This document shows, piece by piece, positions 16,565-27,300 of a stretch of 64,000 bases of DNA. Within the stretch, counting starts at the first letter, position 1, and each line of letters opens with the position of its first letter. The DNA is from Bacillus pumilus (GTDB lineage: Bacteria > Bacillota > Bacilli > Bacillales > Bacillaceae). The position numbers and the translations under genes are program-made. Where the stretch lies: assembly GCF_003431975.1 (NCBI RefSeq), contig NZ_CP027116.1:806001-870000 (forward strand), in the 5' to 3' direction. A model generated the notes under the pieces. That model was not told the origin of the DNA. It saw only the letters and a program-made list of their open reading frames with translations, and searched no databases.

Positions 16565-17131
16565 ATGGAACAAGCTGCACTGAAAAAGATGAGAAGAAAA
16601 CAAATAGCTGTCTCTAATTTAATAGTCTGCATCATGATCGTCGCTTTTTTTATCTTGTTTCAAATGTCTGACATTCGATTTACACATTTCTTTCTTTGTT
16701 TAGGATTTATCATGCTCTTTCTAAGTATTTATGGTTTTATTAAGAAAGGCTCAACAAAGTCATTCTTTCCTATTTTCGAGCAAATAGCTATTTATGAAAA
16801 AGAAAAATTGGGGGAAGAGTGGGAGAAAGAAAAGAGGTTAGAAAATATTTCGAGAGTGGTATTGAGTGGTCTGATGTTTCTCCAGTCATTTAGTTTCCAA
16901 GATGTAACGAATCCATTCTTAAACATACAACCTATACTTTTACTTTTCTTATTATTTGTAACTCTAGTCCTTATTAATTTAAGCTTGCTTTATCGCTTTA
17001 GAAAAATCGACCGATCGACTGAAGGTGAGTTAAAAGGCTTCACAAAGGAATCAAACATGATGTCATTGGTTTTAGGATTATTATCAGCGATCATCATAGT
17101 CGGCTTTATTGTCACCTTTCTTCTCCCATAA
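16565..17131 (+). CDS. Multi-pass membrane protein of unknown function
   Basis: A 188-residue protein with a basic cytosolic N-terminus (KKMRRKQ) and about five hydrophobic helices: near residues 17-37, 42-60, 98-117, 120-140 and 164-186. Between the second and third lies a charged cytosolic loop rich in E and K. No family motif is recognised. GAGAGGAG precedes the ATG at 16565. The next gene starts 26 bases after its stop, so the pair is probably cotranscribed; together they may form a small two-gene membrane/cytosolic unit. Confidence 0.7.
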   Translation: MEQAALKKMRRKQIAVSNLIVCIMIVAFFILFQMSDIRFTHFFLCLGFIMLFLSIYGFIKKGSTKSFFPIFEQIAIYEKEKLGEEWEKEKRLENISRVVLSGLMFLQSFSFQDVTNPFLNIQPILLLFLLFVTLVLINLSLLYRFRKIDRSTEGELKGFTKESNMMSLVLGLLSAIIIVGFIVTFLLP

Positions 17132-17157
17132 AACATTATTTTTTTGAGGTGAAACCA

Positions 17158-18447
17158 TTGAATGCAAACACAAACATTCAACAACTAATAGAACAGACAA
17201 AGGCGAAATTTGGTTTAGATCTTTACTATCTAAAAAGACACAGCTTTCATCGTTACGTCAACATGTTCAATGAAACGATTTATACATTGAATATGGAATG
17301 GTTCCCCTCTCATGAAGCTGAACCTGAGGACGACGATGTCAACCCAGACGGCACAGCCGTGATTGAAGTGAATTTGAATACAGGACAGATCGAATCGGTT
17401 ATTTTTGTCATGGACAAAACCCATGCGCAGCAGGGTGTCACGTTTAAGAGACCTTATCCAGCTCATGTCATTCGATGGATCGAACAAGAAACAGGGTTGA
17501 TCTATGGAGAGCATTTTCATATGCATCAGAAGGAGAAAGGGGAACTTTCTTTCGAAGAAGCAATAGACGGTGTGAAAGTAACACCTTCAGGCAGAATCGA
17601 AGTGAAATGGAATGAACATGGACAGCTCATGTACTTTACACACCACGGCCCTTTTTCAGCCAAAACATTACTGAGAGCTGAGGAATTTTCGCTTTCTATT
17701 GATCAGGTGGAGAACTTAGCTGAGCAGCAAGTGCAGCGGTTTGAATGGCCTTCCTTCGAGCACAATCGAATTCGAACCATTTATGCATTAGAAGAAATCT
17801 ATGTGAAGAACGATGGAACAGGCACGCTTCCGTTTGAACTTGGGCGTGAAGAAACGCATTGTATACACATGAATGAGGTCATCGAGTGGAATGAACCGAT
17901 AAACAAACCCTTTGAAAAAAAGGAAATGAATATTCATGAGAACATCTCAGCTGAACAAGCCTTCTCATTGGAGCCTTCACCAGATACCATCCGGATATCA
18001 AAAGAAGAGCAGAATAAGTGTATCGAAGCAGTCCGAACCTTCTTGGCGCAAAAATATTCAAAGGATACAGGAAAGTGGGTCCTAAAAACACTCCAACGTG
18101 ATCACGGATACATCCATGCGATATTAAAAACGAACGGGCAAGAAGGCAGTGGGTTTATGGACAAGATTAAGGTCTTCATTGACGCCAGCTCGTTTGAAGC
18201 CGTTAATTACATAGACAAAAAAGAAATGTTTCAAGTGTGCGGGATACTGAATCCCTCTCAAGCAGCAAGTGAAATTTCTGTATCTCAGAAAGAAGCCTTT
18301 GAAAAATTGAGAGAACATCTTGAACTTACACCTATCTACGTCTATGACGAAGCGCAAAAACAATATGTTCTATGCGGAAAGCTCGATTGCCATAATGGTG
18401 TTGATGCAGAGAGCGGCGAAGTGTTTTCTTTGAAAGACCTCTCATAA
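17158..18447 (+). CDS. Conserved-looking cytoplasmic protein of unknown function
   Basis: A 429-residue protein without signal peptide or membrane segments. It seems to contain two related beta-rich halves: EWFPSHEAEPEDDDVNPDGT and VIEVNLNTGQIESVIFVMDK early, SGFMDKIKVFIDASSFEAVN and YVLCGKLDCHNGVDAESGEV late. The pattern of repeated 'value, then usage' strands recalls the YcdB/DUF4901-type repeat proteins of Bacillus, but I cannot confirm the family. A TTG at 17158 with TTGAGGTG six bases upstream is the likely start; the GTG at 17149 overlaps that site. Probably an operon with the preceding membrane protein. Confidence 0.6.
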   Translation: MNANTNIQQLIEQTKAKFGLDLYYLKRHSFHRYVNMFNETIYTLNMEWFPSHEAEPEDDDVNPDGTAVIEVNLNTGQIESVIFVMDKTHAQQGVTFKRPYPAHVIRWIEQETGLIYGEHFHMHQKEKGELSFEEAIDGVKVTPSGRIEVKWNEHGQLMYFTHHGPFSAKTLLRAEEFSLSIDQVENLAEQQVQRFEWPSFEHNRIRTIYALEEIYVKNDGTGTLPFELGREETHCIHMNEVIEWNEPINKPFEKKEMNIHENISAEQAFSLEPSPDTIRISKEEQNKCIEAVRTFLAQKYSKDTGKWVLKTLQRDHGYIHAILKTNGQEGSGFMDKIKVFIDASSFEAVNYIDKKEMFQVCGILNPSQAASEISVSQKEAFEKLREHLELTPIYVYDEAQKQYVLCGKLDCHNGVDAESGEVFSLKDLS

Positions 18448-18453
18448 TGTCTG

Positions 18454-18482
18454 AAAGAACAGTGAGGAGCTGTTCTTTTTTG
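18454..18482 (+). terminator. Terminator
   Basis: AAAGAACAG / CTGTTCTTT arms with seven-base loop TGAGGAG and a six-T run, after the gene ending at 18447. Confidence 0.85.
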
Positions 18483-18789
18483 TCTCATTGCACCAATTTT
18501 TTGAAGAAATTTGGAATTTTGTAGCAGGAAGTTGTCGTTTCATCACGAAAGAAACAGATAAGAATATGATCATAGGTCCATCGGTTGGAATTCGTTTTGA
18601 ATATAGTAAACGTCATACATATAGAACACCCCTAACAGGAAAGTTGATCTACAATACTTTTAGAACAAAAATGAAATCGTGTCTCTAGTAATAAGCGAAA
18701 ATAGGCGGACTGAGATCATAGGATGAGTTGAGCATGTTTGTTTTTAGGTAAGCTTACACCCATAATAGAAGAAAGTGAGGATATCTATC
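18483..18789 (+). other. Gene-poor leader of the adhesin island
   Basis: About 300 bases without a convincing gene. A 66-codon frame (18488-18688) contains protein-like GPSVGIRFEYSKRHTYRTPL but has no ribosome site and no recognised relative; it may be a decayed fragment. The region should include the promoter of the small gene that starts at 18790. Confidence 0.35.
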
Positions 18790-19071
18790 TTGAGTACATT
18801 GGAAGTGTTTCGTCAGTTTTTGGTTGACCATTATCCTGCGTTACAAGATGAACTTTGGCTAAAAGATGTTGATACCCTTCGAATCTCTCCTATTCTTCAT
18901 CCTTTTCTGAAAAGCAAGCTGCCAGAGGGGATCGAAAAATTCACTTGTGTCCTATTCACGCAACAGACAGATCAAACGGCTGCACCGCTCAAAGTATACC
19001 TTCTATTAGATGAATATGAGCAATCACTTTATGCCATTGATTTGATGAATGAACAAATAGTGCTTCATTAA
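18790..19071 (+). CDS. Small island-associated protein, paralogue A
   Basis: About 93 residues from a TTG at 18790 behind AGTGAGGA; a GTG at 18775 would extend it by five residues. The protein is soluble with no signal peptide. Its core ISPILHPFLKSKLPEGIEKF followed by TCVLFTQQT and a strand VYLLLDEYEQSLYAIDLM is strikingly repeated in the protein at 28107-28424. The family is not recognised. The two copies bracket the Mga-like regulator, the LPxTG adhesin and the sortase, so a role connected with that island is inferred. It is convergent with the regulator and shares a bidirectional terminator with it. Confidence 0.7.
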   Translation: MSTLEVFRQFLVDHYPALQDELWLKDVDTLRISPILHPFLKSKLPEGIEKFTCVLFTQQTDQTAAPLKVYLLLDEYEQSLYAIDLMNEQIVLH

Positions 19072-19080
19072 TATAGAAGC

Positions 19081-19117
19081 AAAAAGCTGCTTGAGAGCTC
19101 CTCAGCAGCTTTTTTTG
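19081..19117. terminator. Bidirectional terminator
   Basis: AAAAAGCTGCT / AGCAGCTTTTTTT around a 12-base loop between the convergent small gene and the Mga-like regulator. Confidence 0.85.
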
Positions 19118-19124
19118 ATGAACA

Positions 19125-20633
19125 TTAGTCGATCATATCAACCAATCTTGAGTGCAAGTTGTCCAATTCTTTCTTTGTTGGAAAAGAGCTGATCAGCAGC
19201 GTAGATTGTCCGAATTGAAGAGGCAGCTCAGTATCGGTCACAATCATATCGATCCGAAGTTCCTCCATAGTGACATCATTTAATGTATTCTCTGGACTTG
19301 TAAAAATGTGAATGAGAGGAGGCACGCTTAACTTAATTAAATCAGCAATAAACAAGCTATGATAATAGCCTAATGTTGAAATAACAAAAATGTTCAGCGT
19401 GTTTCTCCGTTCCATCTCCAGTTGAGCAAGCCCTCTCCATGTAGACGTAATCATACGAATCAATTCCCGTTCATTTTTCACAAAAGAACCGAGGATATCG
19501 TCTGTTTTTAACTCTTGGATGATATGAGTAATCCTCGAATAGAAGTAAGGAAACTGTTTTTTCACCTCTGATAAATAGCTCGATTTCTTTTTGAAAAGGA
19601 AGCCATCTCTCACGGTAATTTCATTGGAATACACATAATATTGGAGAAGAACGAGTTTCATCACCTTGCGATTCGCTATTTCTTGATGAAAAATCGACTC
19701 CAATTGGTTGATAAATGAATGAATGGCATCATAGAGTCGTGGTGTATGTGACTGAAAGAACGTCAATTTTTCTTCGACAGTTTCAATTGATTTAAAGTGT
19801 CCAATAGCTGGTTCGATCAATAGCAAAAAGACAAATTCATGATGATCCAGCGTCACATCAAATACGTCTTTGGTCATTCGGCAAATATGCTCTTCCCATG
19901 TTTTGATTTGATTATAGACCCCTTTGGCTACAGAACTTTGTTTTTCCTCTTTCATTGAGTATGTATATTTACGGCTTATTGTGAAATTTTTCCTCATTCG
20001 GTGAATAGAAACGCCGAACCACAGGCAGTATTTATCTATCGCCACATCTGGCACATTGACTTCAAGCACCTGAAATAGCTCTTGTAATAAATTGACTGCG
20101 TCTTGCTTTTGAATATCATCGAATGGCCAAAGCCGGCTTCCATACACTTCAAATAAGAACTCAACAAAGAATTGACGAATCTCCTTCTCATTTCCATGGA
20201 ACTGCATACTATCTGGGCGTAACTCAATGTCATAAGAGATAAGAATGGAATTGATTTTATGAATGGTGTTATACAATGTGGATCTACTGATATTAAGCGT
20301 GTCCATCCATTCATAGAAAGACCTGTTTTGTTCGAAAAAAATGCCGTCAATCAATCGAATTTCAATCGCATCTTTTAAAATTTCTTTGATATAGTAATCC
20401 ACTCGTATCGTCTGCGTGAAACAAATGGATATGCCTTGTCTCGGCTTTATGTGGATTAATGGCTCTCCATTCTCTGTTTTGAACGATTTCATTTGTTCTA
20501 AATCGCTTTGAATGGCACGAACCGAACCGATATGTTCATTCGATATCTCTTGAAGGCTCCACCACTTATTTTTGGATACAAGCAGTTTTAAAATGTTTAT
20601 CCATCTCTTTGATTTATTATCAATGAGCTCCAT
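19125..20633 (-). CDS. Mga/AtxA-like transcriptional regulator
   Basis: A 502-residue regulator with the layout of Mga/AtxA proteins. An N-terminal winged HTH has KNKWWSLQEISNEHIGSVRA near residues 22-42. A second Mga-type HTH has FYEWMDTLNISRSTLYNTIH near 105-125. Two PRD-like helical domains (about 170-390) are followed by an EIIB-like C-terminal domain (about 400-500, LNIFVISTLGYYHSLFIADL). Relatives control virulence or adhesion genes and respond to PTS phosphorylation; phosphorylatable histidines such as SFINQLESIFHQE are plausible here but not proven. It is divergent from the large adhesin across a 719-bp control region and is the obvious candidate activator of that gene. Confidence 0.85.
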   Translation of the reverse strand: MELIDNKSKRWINILKLLVSKNKWWSLQEISNEHIGSVRAIQSDLEQMKSFKTENGEPLIHIKPRQGISICFTQTIRVDYYIKEILKDAIEIRLIDGIFFEQNRSFYEWMDTLNISRSTLYNTIHKINSILISYDIELRPDSMQFHGNEKEIRQFFVEFLFEVYGSRLWPFDDIQKQDAVNLLQELFQVLEVNVPDVAIDKYCLWFGVSIHRMRKNFTISRKYTYSMKEEKQSSVAKGVYNQIKTWEEHICRMTKDVFDVTLDHHEFVFLLLIEPAIGHFKSIETVEEKLTFFQSHTPRLYDAIHSFINQLESIFHQEIANRKVMKLVLLQYYVYSNEITVRDGFLFKKKSSYLSEVKKQFPYFYSRITHIIQELKTDDILGSFVKNERELIRMITSTWRGLAQLEMERRNTLNIFVISTLGYYHSLFIADLIKLSVPPLIHIFTSPENTLNDVTMEELRIDMIVTDTELPLQFGQSTLLISSFPTKKELDNLHSRLVDMID

Positions 20634-21352
20634 CAAACAACGAACTCCTTCCCTCGGCTTGCCTCTATATTATGAAGTTCACTTATAGAACATTTAATTC
20701 TCAAAATAGGCATGAAATGATTGTAATGTTTAGGCTAATTCGTTTTGTCTTCACTTTTCATGATAAAAGAGAAAAAAATTAGACGAAAACAAATGTTATG
20801 CCCTGATTCTCCATATTTTTCATTTAAGAGGTGATAAGTAAGCCATGAATCCTATAAAAATGGATCATTTTAGTTATTTTGTTTATTTTTTTGCTGTTGA
20901 AACGGTAAATGTAAGAATAAAACACAGCAGCTTTTTGATTACCATATGAAAGGGAGTAGAAAGGAATGCGATCTATATGATGCTGAACTGTCTAACCATA
21001 CATACCATATGATACATGCTTGTTTCATATGAACGAACCATATGTGAGTACATGCTTATATATGCATGTACACATAATTTATTATTCATTCCAGTATAAA
21101 TAGAAACATTCACATTTAATTTTTTCACGATCCTCTCACTATTCCCCATTTCTATAGACCCCTAACCAATTAATATGCCTACTACTCATGATTTGCTTTC
21201 AAGCTCATGATTGATCAACTCATTTTATTCATAGGGTCTTAAGGTGCAATGTTTTAGAAAATATTTGATCAGAAGCGGAGTGATTGATCTGACAGTATAC
21301 AGATGAATTTTTTATCGTTGTTGAAAATTAATTTTAGAAAAGGGTGGATGTA
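20634..21352. promoter_or_regulatory. Divergent control region between the Mga-like regulator and the adhesin
   Basis: 719 bases of AT-rich DNA with no convincing gene. GTACATGC-TTATATAT-GCATGTAC is a perfect 8-bp inverted repeat at 21048-21071. CATATG hexamers occur at 20943, 21006, 21026 and 21039, the middle two exactly 20 bp apart. Mga-type activators bind extended AT-rich regions upstream of their targets, so these are candidate sites. The long untranslated stretch before 21353 may also carry post-transcriptional control. Confidence 0.5.
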
Positions 21353-24300
21353 TTGAAAAGAATATTGTCATTGGCTCTCATCGCGGTGTTAGTCATACAG
21401 TCTAGTATATTAGGAATTTTGCCTTTAGCAGGGGCACAAGCGAAAGAAAGCCAAGAAAACATTTATGGGGATATTGAGTTTGCTGATAGCGAAGGAAACA
21501 AGTTATCAAATATAGAAGATCAGCAAGTTAGAAAGGCAATTGTTCATTGGTCGATAAAAGGAATAGATCTAAAAAAACAATATCCGTATGTTCTCACTCT
21601 TCCTTCAGCCATACAGGTAGAGAAGGAGCAGAAGGAACCCATTACAGTGGGTGACATAATTGTTGGTGAGTATACTGTTTCAAAACAAAATGAAGTGACG
21701 GTCATATTTAAAGAAGATGTTGAGCTTGATCCAAATTTAGAAGGATCAATAGACATCGATGTCACCAGTATAGCTGAGCAAAAAGAGAAAACAAAGCAAG
21801 ATGAGCGTGAAGAAAGCCTTCCAAAAGAAGACTCAACCTCATCTGAAAAAGACGATAAGAATCAAGAAGCCGCTCAAACGAAACAAAGAGATGAAGATGA
21901 ATTACTAAAAAACAAAGTGAGCGTAACTAAGCGTGTAGGGCTGCAAAGTGTTTCAAAACAAATGCAAATACAAGAAAATCTCCTCACTGATGCAAAATTA
22001 ATTTTTGAAGACCAGGAAGGAAATTCAGTTGATAAGCCTGACATCAACTCGCTTATTTCCATTAACTATGAGTGGGCGATCCCAAATGGTCATAGCTATA
22101 ATGGCGGGGATGAATTCCATTTCAAGGTTCCAGAGGAATTAGTGATTTATGAAAAAATCGATCGTCTTGAGATGAAATTTAATCAGGCAACCATTGGTTA
22201 TTTTTCTGTAGATGAGAGCGGAAATGCTTCCATCGAATTCACGGATTTTATTAAACAATATTCAAATATCCATGGAACACTTCAAGTGTGGACACAATTA
22301 GATCAACAAACAATCATCACTGAAGAAAAAGAAGTAATCATTACCCCGATTGAAGGCAAGGATACCGTATCAATCCCGATTCAATACCTTCCAAATGGTC
22401 CAAACGTCTCGAAAAAGGGAGAACCAAATCGATCTTACAATGCTGAAACCATTCAATGGACAGTTGATTTTAATATGGACTTAGACGATGTGAAACAAGC
22501 GAAACTGTTAGATCCGATTCAAGAAGGTCAAGCGTTGAAAAAAGACTCAATCAAGCTTTATCGTGTTGATACAAAGCTAAATGGTGACACATCGATTGGT
22601 CAGCTGCTTGACGAAAATCACTACACAATCGGCCAAACAGCAGATGGTCAAGATTTCACGATTGAATTTAAAGATGACGTGCATCTAGCCTACCGTTTAA
22701 TGTATGAAACGGACATTACGGATCAAGATCAGTCTGTGTTTCGTAATAAAGCGTCCCTTGTTTCTGCTGATAAAGTGATTAGTTCAGCAGAAGGAACAGT
22801 GAATGTGACAAGAGGCAGTCCTTTAAATAAAAAAGCCGCCCACTACGACCCAGTCACACAAACAATTACGTGGGAAATTCGTTATAACTATAACGAAAAA
22901 AAGATTGCTGAAAAGGATGCTTTGTTAGAAGACTTCTTTAATGGTACACAGGCGCTGATTTCTGATTCATTCCAAGTCAAGGAAGTCACAATTGATCAGA
23001 ATGGCAAAGAATCAGGAACAAAAGCGTTTGAAGATTATGTGGTTCAACCTCAAAAAAAGGATGAACAAAACGGGTTTACCTTGCAATTCAATCAAGATAT
23101 CCAATCGGCTTATCTCATCACATATCAAACAAAAGCAACCGAGCGGATTTTCGAAGCTGAAGACATTATCAATACTGTAACAGCTGGCAAAGAGAACAAA
23201 CAAGGAAAGCAAAGAATTGATCAACAAATCCTCACGAAAAATCATGGAACACCGAATTACAAGAACAAGACCATTCCATGGCGTATCATCTTCAACAAAG
23301 ATCAACAAACCATGAAAAATCTAATATTAAAAGATACGTTTACAAACGAAGGATTGACGCTGCAAAAAGATAGTTTAAAAGTGACGACAGGTAATACAGT
23401 GCTTGAAGAAGGCACAGATTATCAAATCGTTGAACATGCAAATGGATTTGATATTCAATTTACGAAAGAAATTAAGACAGAGCATACCGTCACATATACA
23501 ACGTCTTTTGATTATGAAAAAAGAGCAGATAAAGATCAAAACAATCTGCGTAATCATGTAAAACTTGAATGGATCAATGAAGATGGGAAGGCATTGACGA
23601 AGGAAAATCAATCTGTTTTCACGCCTGACACATACACGCAGTCAAATGGTTTCAAAAATGGAACATATGATGCAAAGAAAAAAGAGATCACATGGAATAT
23701 CGGTGTGAACTATAACTTGAAACATTTAGAAGAGGCGAAAATCGAGGATTTCATTCAAGGAAATCAGCGTTTGCTTGAAGATTCAATTACTATCTACTCA
23801 CTTGATTTACATGGCGGGGAAAATGGTGCAGAAGAAAAAGAGGTTTTAGCGAAAGAACATTATGACATCAAATTCCTTGAAAATGAAAAGGGAGAATCAG
23901 GGTTCGAGGTGACGTTCAAAGAAGCCATTGATTCCCCATACAAAATCACTTATCAAACAAGTGTTGAAGGAATGGACTTAGTACAAAAAAACTACGAAAA
24001 CAAAGCAACCCTTTATGATGGAAAGACAAAAGAATCTGATGTGAATGCTGTGGTGTCCATTCCAAATGGAGGGAAATACACGAGCAAATCAGGAAATCAG
24101 CAAGGGAAAGTCATTGAATGGAAACTAAATATCAACTTTGGTCAATCAACAGTCCAAGATGCGACGATTATAGACCATCCGAGTAGTAACCAAGCCATAA
24201 TAGAAAACTCATTTCATCTGTATTCGACGGCAATAGATGAAAAGGGGCAAGTGACCAAAAAGGAGGAGCTGGAAAAAGGGAAGGATTATGAGCTAGACCT

Positions 24301-27300
24301 TGAATTCGATCCAGATTCTTTTCAAATCAAATTTAAAGAAGAAATCACGAGACCATATATTTTAGAATACCAATCTCTCATTTTAGATAAGGTGGGAAGT
24401 ACACTACAAAACGAAGTAACGTTTAGAGGTGAAAATGTAAAAGAAATCAAAAAGGAATCCGAAGCCTCCATTGTGGTCAAACGTACCGCTGGCATGGGAG
24501 ATGGCACAGGAGCGATTGGCGATTTAACCATTAAAAAGGTAGATGCGAGTAGTGGAAAAGCGCTAAAAGGAGCAAGCTTTTCTCTGACAGATGCGGCGAG
24601 CGGTATCGTCATTGGAACAAAGACAACAGATGAAGAAGGAGCTCTTCGATTTGATCGTCTTCTGTATGGTGACTATATTGTGACAGAAGAGAAAGCACCA
24701 GATGGTTATATTAAGACGAAAGAACCAATCAATGTCACGATTGATCAGCCTTACGAATCAGGAGATCAAACGAAAACAGGAAATAGCATGACGGTGCAGA
24801 ACCAAGAAATCCGCCAGCATGTCAAGCTAACGAAAAAAGACAAAGAGACAGGTGCTGCATTAGAGAATGCAGAATTTGAACTGAAAAATGAATCTGGAGA
24901 TACCGTCCAAACCCATTTGAAAACGGACGAAAAAGGAGAAATTCTTTTCAAACGTCTTGACCCAGGTTCCTATTATTTTGTGGAGACAAACGCACCGAAA
25001 GGCTATCAATTAAATCAGCAAAAATGGCCTTTCACCATTAAAGAAAATCAAACAGAAACAACGATTGTCACCGCAGTAAATGACATCGTCAAAGGCTCTG
25101 CTGAATTGAGCAAAATAGGTGAAGGCGGAGAGAGACTAGAAGGTGCACAGTTCAAGCTCTTAGATCAAAACGGGCATGAGCTAAATGGTTCGCTCGTCAC
25201 AGGAGAAAATGGCAAAATCACGATAAGCGAACTAAGACCGGGTACGTATCAGCTCATTGAAACAAAAGCACCTGATGGTTATGTATTAGATGAAACACCC
25301 ATCACATTTGAAGTACCACTCGATCCAACAGAACCAGTCATCATTTCACAAAAGAACCTATATGAAACAAGTGCATTAGAAGTGATAAAAGAAGGAGAAG
25401 ATGGCAACAAGCTTCAAGGTGTTCATTTTGAAGTGATGGATCAACATGACGAAGTTGTGCGTAAAGATTTGACAACAGATGAAGATGGGAAGCTTTTGGT
25501 CGATAACCTCAAACCGGGCAAATATCAGCTTGTGGAGACAGAGAGTATTGATGGTTATCAAAAGAAAAATAAACCTGTTCCTTTTACTATCGAAGTAGCA
25601 CAAAAAACACCGACAGAGATCAAAGTGATCAATGATCTTAAAACTGGAGCTGTCCAGCTCACGAAGCTTGGTGAGAACAATGATGTGCTTGAAGGAGCAG
25701 AATTCAAGCTTGTAGATGCAAATGGAAAAGAGATGAAAACAGGTCTTGTCACAGATGAGAACGGGAAGATCATCGTCAACGATCTTAAACCTGGAACCTA
25801 TCAGTTTGTTGAAACGAAGGCTCCATTCGGTCATGAGCTTGACGAAACACCTGTCACTTTTGCTATACCATTTAACCCTCAGAAGCTGATCAGTGTGACA
25901 AAAGAAAATAGCCGCACAACAGGCGGAGTGCTGTTACACAAAAAAGGCGAAGATGGGAAATCATTAGAAGGGGTTGTCTTTGATCTATCTGATGCCAAAG
26001 GAAAAATAGTGGCAGGAGGAGAAGGAATCACAACCAATCAGGGTGGAAAGATTACCTTCACAGGTCTAAAACCAGGAACCTATCAATTTGTTGAAAGAAA
26101 GAGTCTTGAAGGTTATGAATTGAGTGCGACACCACTTGTCTTTGAAGTTGAATTAGGTCAAAAAGAATTGATTCAAGTGGAGGCCATCAATCAGCTCAAG
26201 AAAGGTTCTGTAGAACTAACAAAAATAGGGGAAGAAAAAGAAAGATTGAAAGGCGCAGAATTTACACTTTTCAATGACGATGGTAAAGAATTGATGTCAG
26301 GTTTAACAACAAACGAAAAAGGCATCATCACTGTCAACGATTTGAAACCAGGCGCTTACCAATTGGTTGAAACGAAGGCTCCTTTTGGACATCAACTTGA
26401 TGCAGAACCAGTAGACTTCAAGATTGATTTCAATCCAAATCAACTGGTGAAAGTGACAAAAGAAAATATTCGGACGACAAGTGCTGTGAAGCTTCAGAAA
26501 AAAGGGGAAGATGGTCAGTTGCTCGCTGGCGTGACCTTTGACCTGATTGATGCGCACGGTCAGCGTGTGAAGAAAGACTTAAAGACAGACAAAAACGGTC
26601 AACTGACAGTCGATCAACTGAAGCCAGGAACCTACCAATTTGTTGAAACAGCAAGCATTGCCGGCTATGAATTGGATCAGACACCTGTCTCATTTACGAT
26701 TCGATTAGGTCAAGACAAACCAGCAAAAGTAGAAATGATCAACAAACTGACGCCTGGAGCAGTCGAACTGACCAAAGTGGATGCTGAGGGACATACGCTC
26801 GAACATGCAGAGTTTGCTCTTCTGAGTAAAGAAGGGAAAATGTTGAAGAAATCACTTGTAACCGACCAAAAAGGAAAGCTTCACATCAACGATTTAAAAC
26901 CGGGAGAATATCAATTCGTTGAAACGAAAGCACCTCATGGCTACAAATTGGATGATCAGCCGATCCTGTTTACCATTGAGAAAAATCAGCAGAAGCCACT
27001 TCAATTAACAGCGAAGAATCACTTGATCTTAGGGAGTCTGCGTATCATAAAGGTAGATCAGCAGACAGATAGAACCTTAAAAGGTGCAGCCTTTGACATT
27101 CGTACAAAAGCTGGGAAAACGATAAAATCTGTGACAACAGGAAAAGACGGAGAAGCCATTGTCAAAGGGCTTAAACCTGGTGAATATACACTCACAGAGA
27201 CGAAAGCTCCAAATGGTTATGTAGCTTTAAAAAAACCACTCGCTTTTACAATTCAAATGGGCGAAGTGGAGATCAAGACATTGATTGTGAAAAATGCTCC

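Noticed and set aside
18488..18688. 66-codon ORF between the operon terminator and small paralogue A
   Set aside because: It begins inside the terminator tail, has no ribosome site and no recognised relatives; kept only as a possible decayed fragment.
21344..21352. GTG at 21344 as the adhesin start
   Set aside because: It overlaps the AGGGTGG ribosome site; the TTG at 21353 is spaced correctly and begins the signal peptide.
24500..27300. Tandem repeats in the adhesin as a CRISPR or satellite array
   Set aside because: Repeats are about 270 bp, in frame, diverged, and encode Cna-B domains.
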